The notes beneath the pieces are model-generated. The model did no database searches. It saw only the letters and a list, made by a program, of their open reading frames with translations, and had not been told where the DNA came from. Positions 1-13,056 of a DNA stretch of 64,000 bases are shown piece by piece (position 1 is the stretch's first letter; each line of letters opens with the position of its first letter). Origin of the DNA: Brevipalpus yothersi (taxonomy: Eukaryota; Arthropoda; Arachnida; Trombidiformes; Tenuipalpidae); contig QZCP01000224.1 in the NCBI GenBank assembly GCA_003956705.1, forward strand, positions 1 to 64,000, written 5' to 3'. The position numbers and the translations under genes were made by a program.

Positions 1-63
<63 letters not shown>
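1..63. repeat. (GA)n microsatellite
   Basis: Almost pure GA dinucleotide repeat with one interruption (GATA). It begins at the window edge, so its full length is unknown. Confidence 0.95.
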
Positions 64-564
64 CACAGGGTGGACCTGCTGGATAGATTGGGGGGAAAAC
101 TTTTTCCTTCAGCAATGATGTTGTTTTGATTATTATTACTGTTTTGTTTCGCTGCCCTTTTCTCGACTTATTGGAACAGTATCACTTTGTAGTTAGCATT
201 AGAGGCCAAAAAATAAAGAGGCAAAGTCACTACTATTTGATTTCGATTCATTCACTCGGAACTCGTCCACATGTCCGCTCCCTCAGCATCTCACCTTTTC
301 AATTCCACGTGCACTTTTCTCTCTCCCTGGAATAAGTCCGATTGCGGTCTGTTGTCCACCAGTGACTCGATCGACTTTGGTCCCGGGCTCTTTTCACCTC
401 ATTACAAAGTGTATCAAAGCCAGTCAACCTCAACCTCTGTCAGGTCAGATTAGTTTTTGACTGTCTCTTGGCCCTGCTACATATACAATGTGTGTTGAAG
501 CCTCACAAGTTAGCCTCAAGACTCAAATTTCGGGGGCTCGTGCAACTTTTGCAACATCCAACTT

Positions 565-607
<43 letters not shown>

Positions 608-611
608 GTCT
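565..611. repeat. (TC)n microsatellite
   Basis: TC dinucleotide tract of about 45 nt in non-coding DNA. Confidence 0.9.
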
Positions 612-3069
612 TTCTTGCTACCTTTTTGGCTGATCCATTCTGGCCATTCGCGAGCGGTGTTTTTATGCTCCACTGAAGACATCCAAGAGACGAAAACACA
701 AAAGAATGACTCCGTTTGGCCTCTATTAGAACCTTTGGCACGGAATATTGCCATCGATTAGACACGTTCCAAAGTGTTCTCATGTCAAAACAACAGACAG
801 GCACCATACATATTCATATATATGCACATATATGTGTTTATCAGTGTCCTATATTGACTGGTGGGCGAATCCATTCAATCGTTTCGAGATGAATAATCTG
901 AGTAGCAAAGAGTTGAAGTAGTGTTGAAGAAAGAGATCCATTCGATGGATTGTGGCCACAATCTTTGCGATTATTTTCGATCAAGATTACTGATTGCAAA
1001 TTCATTAGTAGATTTTCAGTGGTCATTGTAGATGTATACGGATTCATGAACTCAATTGGAATTCATCAGAATACATCATCTTCAGCTTTACGATGGGAAC
1101 AGAAAAAAAGAATCATCGTTATATCACTCATATTCCAAACATATTCATTTTGGGATTGAATTCGATTTCCTGAAGCTTGACTGATGATGAAACCTTAGAT
1201 AGTGTTGAAAAATGCACGATTCTCTGGGAATCGGTAACATTCAGCAATTCAATTAAGATCGGATAAGATCTTGAATTGACGAAATGTGTATGTAACGTTG
1301 AGCAAGTGTATGAAGAACAAATGAACTCATCAATCGGAATTGATGGACATTATGCATAGACAATTAATTAACCCTGCTCAATTAAGGCTATGTACGTGTT
1401 TAGCATATTCAATCACCAGTGAAGTTTATGTCAGAGGTGAGCTTATGTTCACCTTGATGCTTCTCACATGATCATGGAAACTTTTTGTTCACAATTGTAC
1501 AATGTTCAATTCCAAGATCATGGACATATCTGGATGATTGATGTATTAGGCCAGCTTTGCAGCATCCAAAAAGTCACGATAATAATTCAAGACACTTTCG
1601 CTTTGTTTCTACAGGTTGAACGAACCGATCACTCAAACAAAATAGTCCACAATATTGATCTTGAAATGACTTTTGATACAGATGTCTATGTAATTGTGAT
1701 CATATATGTGCATGTGAAAGTTGTCCCTGAAAAAAAAACGCCAAGTTAACAAGCCAAAAATCAGTCTTTTTTGGACTTTGGTTGTTCGAACTTGAGCTCA
1801 AGATAAGCCAAAAAATATGCAAATAAAGCTTTATTACTGTCAAACTGAATAAATGCAAATGGTAATGCAAAGAATCTCGAATTGTTAGGTTTTTTGTCAT
1901 TTTCAGAAATCGAATCTTTGTAATGTCTCTTTTTCGATTCTATTCACATTGCTAATTGTAAAGGTCCTTTGCTTCACATCGGTAATCAAGATTCAACCAT
2001 TACCTATTGTGTGTCCAATCTCAGGCCAGATCAGAGATCATCAAATCTGGACATAGATACATACATAGAAAAAAAATCCCAATGTATTGTGGTTTTATCA
2101 CTATAATTATCTGATTGTGTACCGTGATCACTTGGGTGTCGAACACGTTCGGAAGTCTTGTTCATTTTACGACCAACAATCGGCCAGCAGCCACAGTTCG
2201 ATGTTTACTCTAAATCACCTAGTATCTATGTTCAAAGAGAGAGAGAGAGAGGGAATGAGAAAGGTAATATCATGTAACAATAACAATCTAGCCAGCCCAG
2301 CAATCAGACCCACAAAACAATCTTCAGGTACAGTAGTTAACCTAAAGGTTGAGGGTGGAAGAGGCCAGTTCTTAGGGGTCATTATGGTGATGTATTGTTA
2401 CTGTGTTAGGCAATCAAATAAAAGGGCCCTATCCACCAGGCCTATGGGAACGCCGATTGTGGCCAAAGGTTCACAGAGAAAGAAAAGTTTTAATGGGGAT
2501 CGACTTTCTTTCTCTCTTCATCATCTCACACCACATGACCTGATAGCTTCCAAACCACATGTAGTCTATGGTTTTTAGTCGACTTTTAGGCTTTTTCTAC
2601 CGCCACTCATCGCTTGTCCTTTCGCCACCACCACTACTACCACTACTTCCACCTCTATGGGAGCCTTTCCCTGGACTCCACTCCCCTCAGTGACCTGTTG
2701 GGTCGGAGACTAAAGGCTAGAGTGCAGATTTGATTGTCCGGTGAGCGTTAACTGTTGATTTGGGAGAGAGAAAAGAAGGGAAAGATCATTACTCGAAAGT
2801 AAAGTCATTACAGGGAGAAAGAGATAGACGGGAAAGCAAATGGCATTAATAACGAATGTTTTTGTGTGTGTATGTTGTGTAACGGTCCATTGTTTCCGTT
2901 CGTATTCAATACTAGTATAGTGTAGTATACTGGTATTAGTAAAGGTAGCAGAAAAGGCAGTGCGAATTTGCTCTGATCTGTCGATTCAATTGGACTTTTG
3001 GAGATGGATGAGTGACACTCGGTGACGCTCGATAGCACCATTTTCTATAGCATGTATATAATTCTTTTT

Positions 3070-3126
<57 letters not shown>

Positions 3127-3137
3127 TCAATCAAACC

Positions 3138-3214
<77 letters not shown>
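3070..3214. repeat. paired (CT)n / (GA)n tracts, inverted repeat
   Basis: About 50 nt of CT repeat (3072-3122) is followed after a spacer of about 15 nt by about 76 nt of GA repeat (3138-3214). The two arms are complementary and could fold into one long hairpin or cruciform with a short loop. Confidence 0.9.
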
Positions 3215-3216
<2 letters not shown>

Positions 3217-4435
3217 TGAAGCAAAACTCATGTGTTCAGTGTCTATCGAGGTTGATTATGGATAGCTCAATGTAATTTTGCTGAGACTTTGATCTACTTT
3301 TTGTTTCGCCTCTCGCTTCATGAGAGAGTAGATTCAATGTTTAAATCAGAGAGAGATTGCATTGGCTTGAATCAGTTTGTTTGATTTTGAAATGGAAACA
3401 AAAACGGGTGAAAAATTCACTAGAAAAGTTAATTAGAAAGTGAGAAAGAGAGGGAAAAAAATTTTTGCTCCAGTTTAGATTCATTTCCGTTTCTTTTGGG
3501 TAAAAAGTTTTTCAGACTGTCTCGATTAAAGAGATCTGCACACATTGATGGTATATCAGAGACTTGCAGTACGTGAGTCCGTCAGCTGATCACATGTTAC
3601 TCGATTGATTGCTCACACAATCTAATTTAGGTCGGGATTTGGCCTCATTCTCAGCTTCATTGTTTCCAACCATCTAAACAATCGATTAAGAATGGCTAAT
3701 AAAAGTTAATTTTGTAACTTACTAGATTCTAACGAGACTGTTTTCAATTGATCAGCCAATCCTCTTCTGATCTCTTTCACTTGTCGCGATTATGTTACAT
3801 CAATTATCAAAGCATCTCGAATAAGTCCCGGAAATACTTCAGCAAGAAGTTTCGAAAATGCTATGATGTATTTCTCTCGATCCTTCAGAACTTTCAATTT
3901 TTCCTGTATTAAAACGAAGCGCTCTGATAAAGACTACCAATACCGCGTATTCGATAGAATACATTGAAGAAAAATCTTATTGATGTTTCGTTAACAAACC
4001 ATTCAAGAAATTTTTGTTTTATTAAGTTATCAAAAAACTAATGCTCTACATGATGAGTTTTCAGCCAGATGAATTCTGATGCATAAGATAAAGCTATCCA
4101 ATGATAAACCAATCACAGGAAATGAGTAGAACTAGGTTCTCGTTAACTATAAACATATCAATTATTAGGATTTAGAGAAGAATATGGTAATAAATCGTTC
4201 GGGTATAAAATTCTATGAAAAAATTCACTGAGACACAGTCTTCTTCAAAGAGAGTGTGGAGATAATTCACGAGTTTCTGGATGAGAAGCTGCAAATAACA
4301 TCATCTGTTATATCATCTCTACATTCTCTATTTTTAAATGTAAAGTATGGTGGGATTAATAGTAAGAGAGAACAATAAAAATCAATGGTTGCTTGTCAAA
4401 GTATCAGAGTTATGAACTCCATTGGCAGTTTTATC

Positions 4436-6165
4436 TCAATTTCGTCGCTCCAATCCAATTCTGAGCTTATCACTCGAAAGCAGAATCGTTCCAACATCGT
4501 ATTCTGGTTTTTCCAACGTTTCACTGACTGGAACCAATCGGAACTTGGTCAATAATGTTGCGAGTGACAATTTTGCATTGATCAGAGAAAATCGCATTCC
4601 AATACAGATTCGAGGTCCTGCTCCAAAAGGTACAAAAGAGAATGGTTTGATTGAATCCTTGTTTCCAGGTAAGAAACGATCAGGATCAAATAGCTCTGGG
4701 TTTGGATAGTTTTTCGGATCATGATGAATGCTGTAAGTGGGTACTGTTATCAGTGAACCTTTTGGAATGATGAAATCGTGTCCAGGTACTCGATAATTTT
4801 GATGAGGAACTCTCTGGAACATTGCCACTGGGGGATCGATTCGCAAAGTTTCATTGATAACAGCGTCAAGATACTGGAGAGATGTTAGCTCATCATAATC
4901 AGTAATTTTAGTGGAGATAATTTCTTGGTACAATTTCTCCTGTACATCAGGGTTCAAGGCAAGACGATAGCAAACCCATGTCAAAAGAGTGCTCGTAGTT
5001 TCATAACCAGCAACCAGAAAAATAACACTTGCAGCAACTATTTCTTCAGATGTGAGCTTATTTTGTTTTGGTAGATCTGTGTTATTCTGGACAATATCTT
5101 CATTGACTTCCTCATCCACTCGACTATCAATCAAGAGTTGCAAAAAGTCATTGAAGGTCTCATTCTTAGCATTTTTTCGATTTTCGATGAGTTGTAGAGT
5201 AAGATCACGAAGGAATTCCAAGTTTTTAGCAGGAAATAAACTGATTCGAAGCAGCTTCACAATCCATTCAGGCATCGTAACGATAGCCAACAGTTTAAGT
5301 GGGCTACCTTGAAAAAATTCGATAAAATTCCGTAACAATGGATCATTTTCATCTTTTGCATTGAAACTGACCGCAAAGCAACATCGAGCGATCAGATCCA
5401 TATTGTATCTTCCCCAAAAATTTTTCGGGTTGAATGAACCATCTTTATCAGACATCTTATCAAGCTCTATCATTGCGTCAGTGATACAAAACTTCATCAA
5501 TTCGAACATTTTTTTGAGCTTTCCAGATGAAAAAGTGGGCGATATTAGTGATCGTATTCGCTTCCACTTTGAGCCATGAATATTGATCAGGAAATCTCTC
5601 TCAACCGGATGTAAGTAGACCACATTGAATGATTGTGGAATAGCGTAAAAATCTTTCACACAAATGTTTTTAAGCATCTCAGGATCACCACACACCAGAG
5701 AGGGAACCAATCCATTGTAAACACTAATCAGAGATGAAGAACGAAGTTTGAACTGATGAAAGGCAATGATAATAAATTACCCAAATTACCCATAAAATTG
5801 GCCATATTTCTTAAAGTTCTTGAAATTTGTCACAAAAAGAGGCTGACCAAAGCCATCAAAGGTATTTCCCATCAAGAATAGTGGATCAGGACCGGGAACT
5901 CCTTGTGATTTCCAATAGGAATATTTTCTGCGAACATGTCTGAATGATGCAAGATGGTAAAACGAATATCAATCGGATGATTATTTCAACTATCACAAGT
6001 GGTGATGAGTATGGAGGTGATTATTCATAACCATTGAGCATATAATTTCGAAGTGAATCAAAGATAACAAAGAGCTTACATGTAAAACAGTAATGTTGAA
6101 GCGATGATAACTGTGCCCACAATTTGAAGGGTTGAAAAATCTCCCATATCAAATGGCGATTTCAT
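4436..6165 (-). CDS. cytochrome P450, CYP3-clan-like, three exons
   Basis: A microsomal P450 monooxygenase, expected in the ER membrane as a haem-thiolate enzyme. Exons on the minus strand are 6080-6165, 5790-5939 and 4436-5723, and their phases join cleanly to give about 507 residues, normal for the family. The N-terminus has a hydrophobic anchor (about residues 10-30) and then the proline hinge YWKSQGVPGP. Visible motifs are WKRIR in helix C, AGYETT in helix I (from about residue 317), ETLR (ExxR, from about 370), FDPDRF, and the haem loop FGAGPRICIG with the ligand Cys near 452. All key residues are present, so the gene looks functional. The motifs and hinge fit the CYP3 clan (CYP6/CYP9/CYP3A-like), which in arthropods often handles xenobiotics. 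Substrate and CYP number cannot be read from sequence alone. Confidence 0.93.
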
Positions 6166-7122
6166 GGTGATCAATAAGAATTAGCAATTTGATTGGCGAT
6201 CAAATTGATTTTCATGCGTCGAAAGAGGCTATCATGAAACGATGGAAACAAAATCAGGAGACCAACTCTTTTCACTCAACACACAAAACAAATGAAAACC
6301 GCTTCACCAGACAAGATTGTTGACAACTCAATCTATGTCTAGGGGAAGAAAAAGAAGTAATCCTTGATTTTATGGTTCTCCTTGGGATGATCAACACCAT
6401 GGGCGGATTTCATCAGTCAACTACTGCTCCAGGTTTTTCGTTCCAGTGCAATCGCACTCGGTGTTTCGGCAAATGTGACAATTTTGTCGATCCTAATCAG
6501 ACAAGAACGAAGATAAATCAGTATGAGAAATGATGCATATTTTTGGTGCTCCTTGAACGGACAATAATTCCGAAGAAAAGAGTGTACATTTGAATGGATA
6601 AAGGAACAGTATCAGTCAATATGTTTATACTTACATCATCATCATCATCATGACGTTCCTTGATAATAATGTTATCATTTGGAACGGAAAACGATTTGAA
6701 CGAGAGCAAAAATAGAGAGAGAAGATTAATTAACAAGTGATTGGTCACATATTGGCAAACGCGGGAAAAACAAGTGATATCGACATGTTGTCGGGATCAT
6801 TTTTTTTGGCAACATTATGATCCAAATGAGCCAATTAAAATCATCACAATTGAATTCGCTGACAAACTTTGCATCAAGTTGAGTGAGAAAAGTTTCACAC
6901 AGTTTGAATCTTGTCAGTATCAATTGTTTTTATGGAATGTCGAGCTGCAGAAGTCGCCACTTGCTGGGAAGTGAGAAAAATTCTGAGCTGATGAAGTTTG
7001 AAAGTTTTCAACATGATCTCATATACTCATGTACTTGGAACATTTTTGTCCAGAATTTCAGATCAGGAATATGAATGAAGGATGAGCAAAAATTAAGCGA
7101 TTGTGTCGAACATGATACATAC
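6166..7122. other. intergenic spacer with start of tandem duplication unit 1
   Basis: No exon is visible. From about 6722 the sequence matches 9301 onward (shared ATTGGTCACAT and GACATGTTGTCGGGATCATT), marking the left end of duplication unit 1. The third LITAF exon expected on the minus strand for the gene at 7.12-7.42 kb is missing here. Confidence 0.6.
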
Positions 7123-7423
7123 CAAGAGCCCAAAAATAGATTGAAGTTAGCCAAGTTGCTTTACCGTTGATAAACTCTGTTTTTGGTTGTACTGCCTGAC
7201 TGCACTGTGGACTTCGGACGAACATTGGATCCAGGCCGGACTCTATTTCTTGAGGTCCTGTTGAGGAGCAATTTTGAAAAGAGAATATTTTGATTAATTT
7301 TTCATCACACCATTCCTTCTACAATTAAGAAAAAGAGTCAGATACTTTACCTAGTGGGTTGAATGGAGGAGAAGGTGGCTGAGTTGCACTTGTAGACTGA
7401 GATTGAAGATTTTTTTGAGACAT
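7123..7423 (-). pseudogene. LITAF-like gene, truncated (3' exon deleted)
   Basis: Two exons remain: 7351-7423 (a short Pro-rich start, MSQKNLQ...) and 7123-7257 (first half of a LITAF domain). Compared with the intact copy at 10.1-10.6 kb, the first zinc-binding cysteine pair has decayed from RCPQC to RSPQC. No third exon with the HxCPxC half is found downstream, where about 560 bp is missing relative to the other unit. The exon 2 donor (GTATGT) is still intact. It is probably a dying copy. If transcribed it could not form the usual zinc site made by both halves. Confidence 0.8.
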
Positions 7424-8248
7424 TTTTACGGAATTGATTCGTGAAATCACTATAATTGAAGCAAAAATTTCAGTAACTCTCTTGATGATGACAGTCGATT
7501 TTTTAATCCCATAGCATCGACAACAGACTGAGAAACTGTGAATCAAGCGCAAGATGGTTCAATGACAGATGCGATAAAGTTTGTTTTTCCAGGAAAAACA
7601 GTCATTGTCAATACAGGTATCTCATATCATCAAACTTCATCCTAATATGGTAATTGTTCTATCCCTCCAATCAAATGTAATCGAAATTTGCAATGCAATT
7701 ATCATATTGACGGGAGAAGTTATAAACCATTTCAGATGGAGAAGGAAATCAAACCGAATCAATAAAATACTGCTCCAAATTGTCCCAAAATAGTTCACCC
7801 AATCAAAATTGAAAAAAGGACCAGAGGATTGAATCAATCAATGAGGGAATTGCCCTAATCACTTTTAAATCACTAGCTTAGATGAGCAATTATCATATTA
7901 CAAGTCACACATAGAAACTAAAATAAATATTAAGTTGAGATGGCAAGAAATTTTGGAGATAATTTCATTTATACTTGTCTGAAAGCGATGAACATCTTTT
8001 TGAACTATATTCGGATCATCATCTTAAATATTTTCTAAATTTTCAAAACACCTTATCAAAGAACTATTTTTGAACTTGAAAAGAAAAGATTATTTGTCAA
8101 TGTATACAATTTTTTCTTAATAATATTCTCAATAGTTTATTCAATTCTTATTTTTCTTGAAATTTTTCTTCCAAAACAAATAGTTCATTTTCAGAAGAGA
8201 AAGCAAAAACTGTTACAAGAAAAGCTCTGAAAGTAAATTCTACAGCAT
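7424..8248. other. spacer within duplication unit 1
   Basis: AT-rich, with no exon seen. It is collinear with about 10560-11424 in unit 2 (shared AAACAGTCATTGTCAATACA) and contains the upstream region of the truncated LITAF gene. Confidence 0.6.
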
Positions 8249-8760
8249 CTAGCATCGTCGATAGAAACCAAGTTCATGGTTACATCGAGGACATGTATGT
8301 TTCACATCTCTTGTGCATTTCCAGCAGAATGGAAGCAACCCACAGGGAATTAAACCTTTATAATGTTTGTGTGAAATAGATGGATCATTTCACAAGGATA
8401 TAAGAAAAGAAAAAATGAAAATTAGCCCATGGATGTAGCCCACTTGAACTAGAAAACTTACCAAATATGCAACACCCGATACACCATAGCCATGTAACTT
8501 TACCGGTCTCGGGATCAACTTTCGATTCAACGTTGATGTTGCAGTTGGGGCATCGGACAAAAAACGGTTCCTCACCGAATTCAACACAACTTGCCTCTGT
8601 AATACGGAAGAGATACTTATGTAGAAAATTGTACGATTCGTTGATGAATTTGAGGTTGACATTTTTTTTTCGATTCATTACCTGCAGCGCGAATATCAGA
8701 CTCGCCTATGAATCCTGGTTGCGCAGGATAGACTGATGGATACGGAGGTTGTTGAGCCAT
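8249..8760 (-). CDS. LITAF-domain protein, 106 aa
   Basis: Exons on the minus strand are 8682-8760, 8462-8596 and 8249-8355, joined in phase 1. The product has a short Pro/Gln-rich N-terminus (MAQQPPYPSVYPAQPG) and then a full LITAF domain: RCPNC, a hydrophobic Trp/Cys-rich stretch across the exon 2/3 junction (TWLWCIGCCIFG), then HTCPRC and a GFYRR end. LITAF-like proteins are small monotopic membrane proteins of late endosomes and lysosomes; the two CxxC halves bind one zinc and the hydrophobic stretch dips into the membrane. It is paralogous to the gene at 11.4-12.0 kb, with identical exon 2 and 3 lengths (135 and 107 nt). Confidence 0.9.
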
Positions 8761-10074
8761 TTGGAATAGAAACTTTCTCAACAGATTTCAAATAAATTCG
8801 AAACACGGTGAAAATTGGTGGCTGGATGGCTTCAATCAGAACAGAGGATGAATTCGAATGATAGTAAAACTTCGGTTTCACTTATAAATTATTGGTGTTG
8901 ATAGATTTCTCGAGAAATTTTCTTGCAATCCTCACCCATTTTTTTATTCTCTCCGCCTCTCTTATTATCAGATGTTTTCATTGAAAACGAGGCTCAGCAG
9001 TGCTTCACTAATAAACTATCACTTCCATCTAGATTTTTGAAACAATCGACAAAGGTTCTTCTACCTGGAAAAATGATCACAGAATTCTGAGAAAAAAGAG
9101 TATAATCCAAAAGTGAGTAGGAAATTGGTGTAACTTTTGAATCTTGGAATGTCAACGAAATCGAGTTCAAACAATCAGTCGAAAAATTTTGTGGTTCAGT
9201 TGAGAAAAGCAGACAATATTATACTAGGTTGTGACAAAATTTTAGCCAATCCAGTTCGTAGAACAACCATACCAATTCTAACTGGAACTTTACCATCGAA
9301 TAATTAACAAGTGATTGGTCACATTTTGGCAAACGCGGGAAAACAAGTGAAATCGACATGTTGTCGGGATCATTTTTTTCAGCAACATTATGACCCAGTT
9401 TGCCTATCAATATCATCACAATTGAGTTCGCTGACAAACTTAGCATCAAGTTGAGTAAGAAAAATTTCACTCAGTTTGTACTGTTGAATCTTGTCAAACT
9501 TTTTTGAGCCGAGCTGAAGAAGTCGTCACTGGGGAGCAAGAAAAAAATCTGAGCTGATGAAAGTTTCCAACATACCATATATACTTGAAATATTTTTAAT
9601 CAAAATTTCAGATCAGGAATATGAGTGACCGTTGAGCAAGGATACAGTGAATATGTCGACTGTTCATATTTTCAATGAGCGATTTTCTCTTTGAAGAATC
9701 GATACTATCATGCACAATACTTCACTTAGGAGCACTTGTTGAGACTTCATTTCCGTGATTTCTCTTCAAGTTTTCTTATCGGATATGATTTTTATCACAA
9801 AATGTAGAGTTTTTCTAAGTTTATCTAGTTTTGCAGTTTAATTTTAGCTATCTGAGATAATCGTCGATTGTGTTAATCATTCTCTTCGAGAAAAATGTTT
9901 ACATCCAATCGCTAATTACATTATGAGGCTACAATTCACTGGGGAGCTAGAAAAGATAGCTCTCAATTTTATTAGAATGATTAAATAAAAAATGAACATC
10001 TGAATGAATGTGGAAGGTTCTCAGAACTATGTAGCTGCTTTTCTTGGAAATATAATATAATAAAAACTATGGGT
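8761..10074. other. spacer spanning the unit 1/unit 2 junction
   Basis: No gene is seen. It holds the right flank of unit 1 (to about 9300) and the left flank of unit 2 (from about 9301), and includes the roughly 0.5 kb segment of unit 2 that has no counterpart in unit 1. Confidence 0.6.
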
Positions 10075-10558
10075 TCATTGGTATCGTCGGTAAAAACCAA
10101 ATTCACAATTACATTGAGGACAAGAATGCTTGACATCCTTGGCGCACTCACAACAGAAAGGACACCAACAACAGCAGATTCCACCTTAGAAGAGAGAGAG
10201 GTACATAGAATTATGTTAAAATTCAATACAGCCTATATTTGATAAGAATTCTCCACGATACTTACCAAGAACCCAAAAATAGATTGAAGTTAGCCAAGTT
10301 GCTTTACCGTTGATAAACTCTGTTTTCGATTGTACTGCCTGACTACACTGTGGACATCGGACGAACATTGGATCCGGGCCAAACACTATTTCTTGAGGTC
10401 CTGTTGAGGTGGAGAGAGAATATTTGGATTAATCTTTCATCACACCATTCCTTCTACAATTAAGAGAAAGAGTTGAATACTTTACCTAGTGGGTTGAATG
10501 GAGGAGAAGGTGGCTGAGTTGCACTTGTAGACTGAGATTGAAGATTTTTTTGAGACAT
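10075..10558 (-). CDS. LITAF-domain protein, 105 aa
   Basis: Exons on the minus strand are 10486-10558, 10266-10400 and 10075-10184, all junctions phase 1. The N-terminus MSQKNLQSQSTSATQPPSPP is Ser/Pro-rich, as in LITAF proteins that bind WW or ESCRT partners. The domain has RCPQC, a hydrophobic segment ending GGICCCWCPFCCEC that is unusually rich in cysteine, then HSCPQC and GFYRRYQ before the stop. All zinc ligands are present. It is the intact sister of the truncated gene at 7.12-7.42 kb; both are expected at endosomal or lysosomal membranes. Confidence 0.9.
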
Positions 10559-11424
10559 TTTTGCGGAATTGATTCGTAAAATCACTATAATTGAAGCAAA
10601 AATTTCAGTAACTCTCTTGATGATGAGAGTGGATTTTTTAATCCCATAGCATCGACAACAGACCAAGAAACTGTGAATCAAGCGCAAGATTGTTCAATGA
10701 CAGATGCGATAAAGTTTGTTTTTCCAGGAAAAACAGTCATTGTCAATACAGGTATCTCATTTCATCAGACTTCATCCCAGTATGGTAATTGATGTAAGCA
10801 TCTAATCAAAAGTCATCGAAAATTGCCATGCAACTATCTTATTGACGCGAGAAGTTATCAACCATTGCTCCATTTCAGACGGGGAAGGAAATCAAACTGA
10901 ATCAATAAAATACAGCTCTAAATTGTCTCGAAATAGTTCAGGCAATCGAAGTTCAAAAAAGGTCCAAACCTTAAGAGAATTGAGTCAATCAATGAAAAAA
11001 TTGCTCCTATCACTAGCTTAGATGAGCAATTATCACGTTACAAGCTACGCTTTGAAATCAAGAAATATAAAGTTGAGATGCCAAGAAACTGAATAATTTT
11101 TTTACACTTGTCTCACAAGCAAAGCAAAAGCCACGAGCAGCTCTTGAACCAATATTCAGATCATCATCATCTTAAATAATTTCTGATTCTAAATTTTTTA
11201 ATCCATTTTATCGAAGAATTATTTGTGAACTTTGGAAATCTAATCATTTGTCAAGCAATGAATACAATTTATTTATAATAATATTCTTAATAATTTATTT
11301 ACTGCCAATTGATTGAATTTTATGGAATAAGCAGAAATATTCAAAACAGATTGTCACGGATAGACAAGAGAATGATTAACAAAACTTGCTACGAGAAAAG
11401 TTCCGGAAATGAATTCCACAGTAT
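10559..11424. other. spacer within duplication unit 2
   Basis: AT-rich, with no exon seen; collinear with 7424-8248. Confidence 0.6.
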
Positions 11425-11963
11425 CTAGCATCGTCGATAGAAACCAAGTTCACGACCACATCGAGGACAGGTATGTTTAACATCTCTTGTGCATTTCCAG
11501 CAGAATGGAAGCCAAAAGCAGAGAAGTCCACCTTTAATGATGTTTGTGTGAGAGCAACGAATCATATCATATTAATATAAGACAAGAAAAAATGATAATA
11601 AGTTCATGAACGAAGCCCACTTGAAACTGAGAAACTCACCTAAAAGAAAACATCCGATTGACGACAGCCATGTAACTTTCCCGGTCTCAGGATCAATTTT
11701 CGATTCAACGGCGAGGTTACAATGCGGACATCGAACACATATGGGTTCCTCGCCGAAAACAATATCATGTGGCTCTGTAATGGGGAAGAGATAATTATGT
11801 AAAAATTGTATGATTGGTTGATAAATTTGAGCCTAGAAACTTTTTTCGATACTTTACCTGGAGCGGGAATATCAGGCTCGCCTTTGAATCCTGGGCTATA
11901 AGGTTGCTCAGGATAAGGATAGGGTGGAGGATTAGCTGGTGGATACGGAGTTTGTTGAGCCAT
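11425..11963 (-). CDS. LITAF-domain protein, 115 aa
   Basis: Exons on the minus strand are 11858-11963, 11640-11774 and 11425-11531, joined in phase 1. The N-terminus is strongly Pro/Tyr-rich (PPANPPPYPYPEQPY), a typical LITAF ligand region for WW domains. The domain then shows RCPHC, a hydrophobic segment (SSIGCFLLGG), WLPFCWKC, HTCPRCG and GFYRRC. It is closest to the gene at 8.25-8.76 kb: the last exon encodes nearly the same residues, but the N-terminus is longer by two Pro-rich motifs. Confidence 0.92.
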
Positions 11964-13056
11964 TTGGAATTGAAACTTTTTCTACAGATTTCAAATAAAT
12001 TCGAATAACGGTGAAAATTGGTGGCTGGATGGTTTCAATTAGAACAGAATATGGGTTTAATTGATAATAAAACTTTGATTTCACTTCCAAATTGATGCTG
12101 ATAGAGCTCACAAGAAATTTTTTGTGCAATCCTCACTCATATTTTTATTCTCTCTCACTATTTTATCGTCGGATGTTGTCATTGAAAACGAGGCTCTGCA
12201 ATGCTTCACTAAGCAACTATCACTTCCATCTAGATTATTAAAACAATTGACAAAGGTTTAATTCTTTTACCTTTAGAGATGATCACAGAATTCTGAGAAA
12301 AAAGAGTATAATCCAAAAGTGAGTAGGAAATTGGTGTAACTTTTGAATCTTGGAATGTCAACGAAATCGAGTTCAAACAATCAGTCGAAAAATTTTGCGA
12401 TTCAGTTGAGAAAAGCAGACAATATTGATCCTCTGTTATACTAAGTTGTCACAAAATTTTAGCCAATCCAGTTCGTAGAACAATCATACCAATTCTAACT
12501 GGAACTTTACCATCGAAAGAGCAAACAGTTTCATGTTAATTACTGTGTGAGATAACAAGACTTAATGTATGACTGAATTTACACAACCGTATAAATGACG
12601 CCAAATCTTATTCTCTGATGAGTAAGAGTGATTTCTCGTAGCTGTTGTAAATCCAGATAATCGTGAGCACCTCAGCACCAGCTGAGTAGATGGAGTTATT
12701 ATGAATAAGGATGATGATAATTTCATGATTCCGAATCGTAAATAAGCAAATGGAAAGCCCTTCAATATAGTAAATCGGAAAAGGAAGCTTAGACATGTTT
12801 GCCAAAATAAAATCACCATAATATTTGAACATCTCATCAAGAGATAACAATTCCTCCACTTTACTTAAAGAGACATTTTCTAGAATAACGGGTTGAACAA
12901 AAAAGTTTTCAATTTTATTAACAACATTCTTCATATAAGTACTCAATATAAAAATTTTTCCCTCAATCCAAAGATTGATGGAAGACACATTATTTATAAT
13001 AATACAATGACGAACTCGAAAGCACCAAAATTTTTTCATGGAATAGGATAACTTAC
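11964..13056. other. spacer; contains an open frame continuing from the inverted Ig cassette
   Basis: The left part is the right flank of unit 2 (to about 12520). From 13056 down to 12608 on the minus strand the frame of the Ig cassette stays open for about 149 codons past its splice donor. The encoded residues match no family I recognise. Confidence 0.5.

Larger units (their letters stand above)
64..4420. other. non-coding stretch, no gene seen
   Basis: I find no convincing exon here on either strand. The stretch is AT-rich and carries several GA/TC tracts. A 163-codon open frame at 2087-2578 has no recognisable domain and includes part of a GA tract, so I do not call it. The stretch lies beyond the 3' end of the minus-strand P450. 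Confidence 0.6.
6722..12520. repeat. tandem segmental duplication (two units)
   Basis: Unit 1 (about 6722-9300) and unit 2 (about 9301-12520) are collinear. Equivalent exons are offset by about 3.13-3.18 kb (7351/10486, 8249/11425), and the right-hand flanks 9056-9300 and 12265-12517 are nearly identical. Each unit holds two minus-strand LITAF-like genes. The left flanks are offset by only about 2.57 kb, so unit 1 has lost about 0.56 kb, including the last exon of its first gene. Confidence 0.85.

Noticed and set aside
2087..2578. 163-codon open frame on the plus strand
   Set aside because: No recognisable domain, includes a GA tract, biased composition and no exon neighbours with matching splice sites.
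12562..12840. separate 92-codon frame on the minus strand
   Set aside because: It overlaps the read-through frame of the inverted cassette in another register and has no recognisable features.
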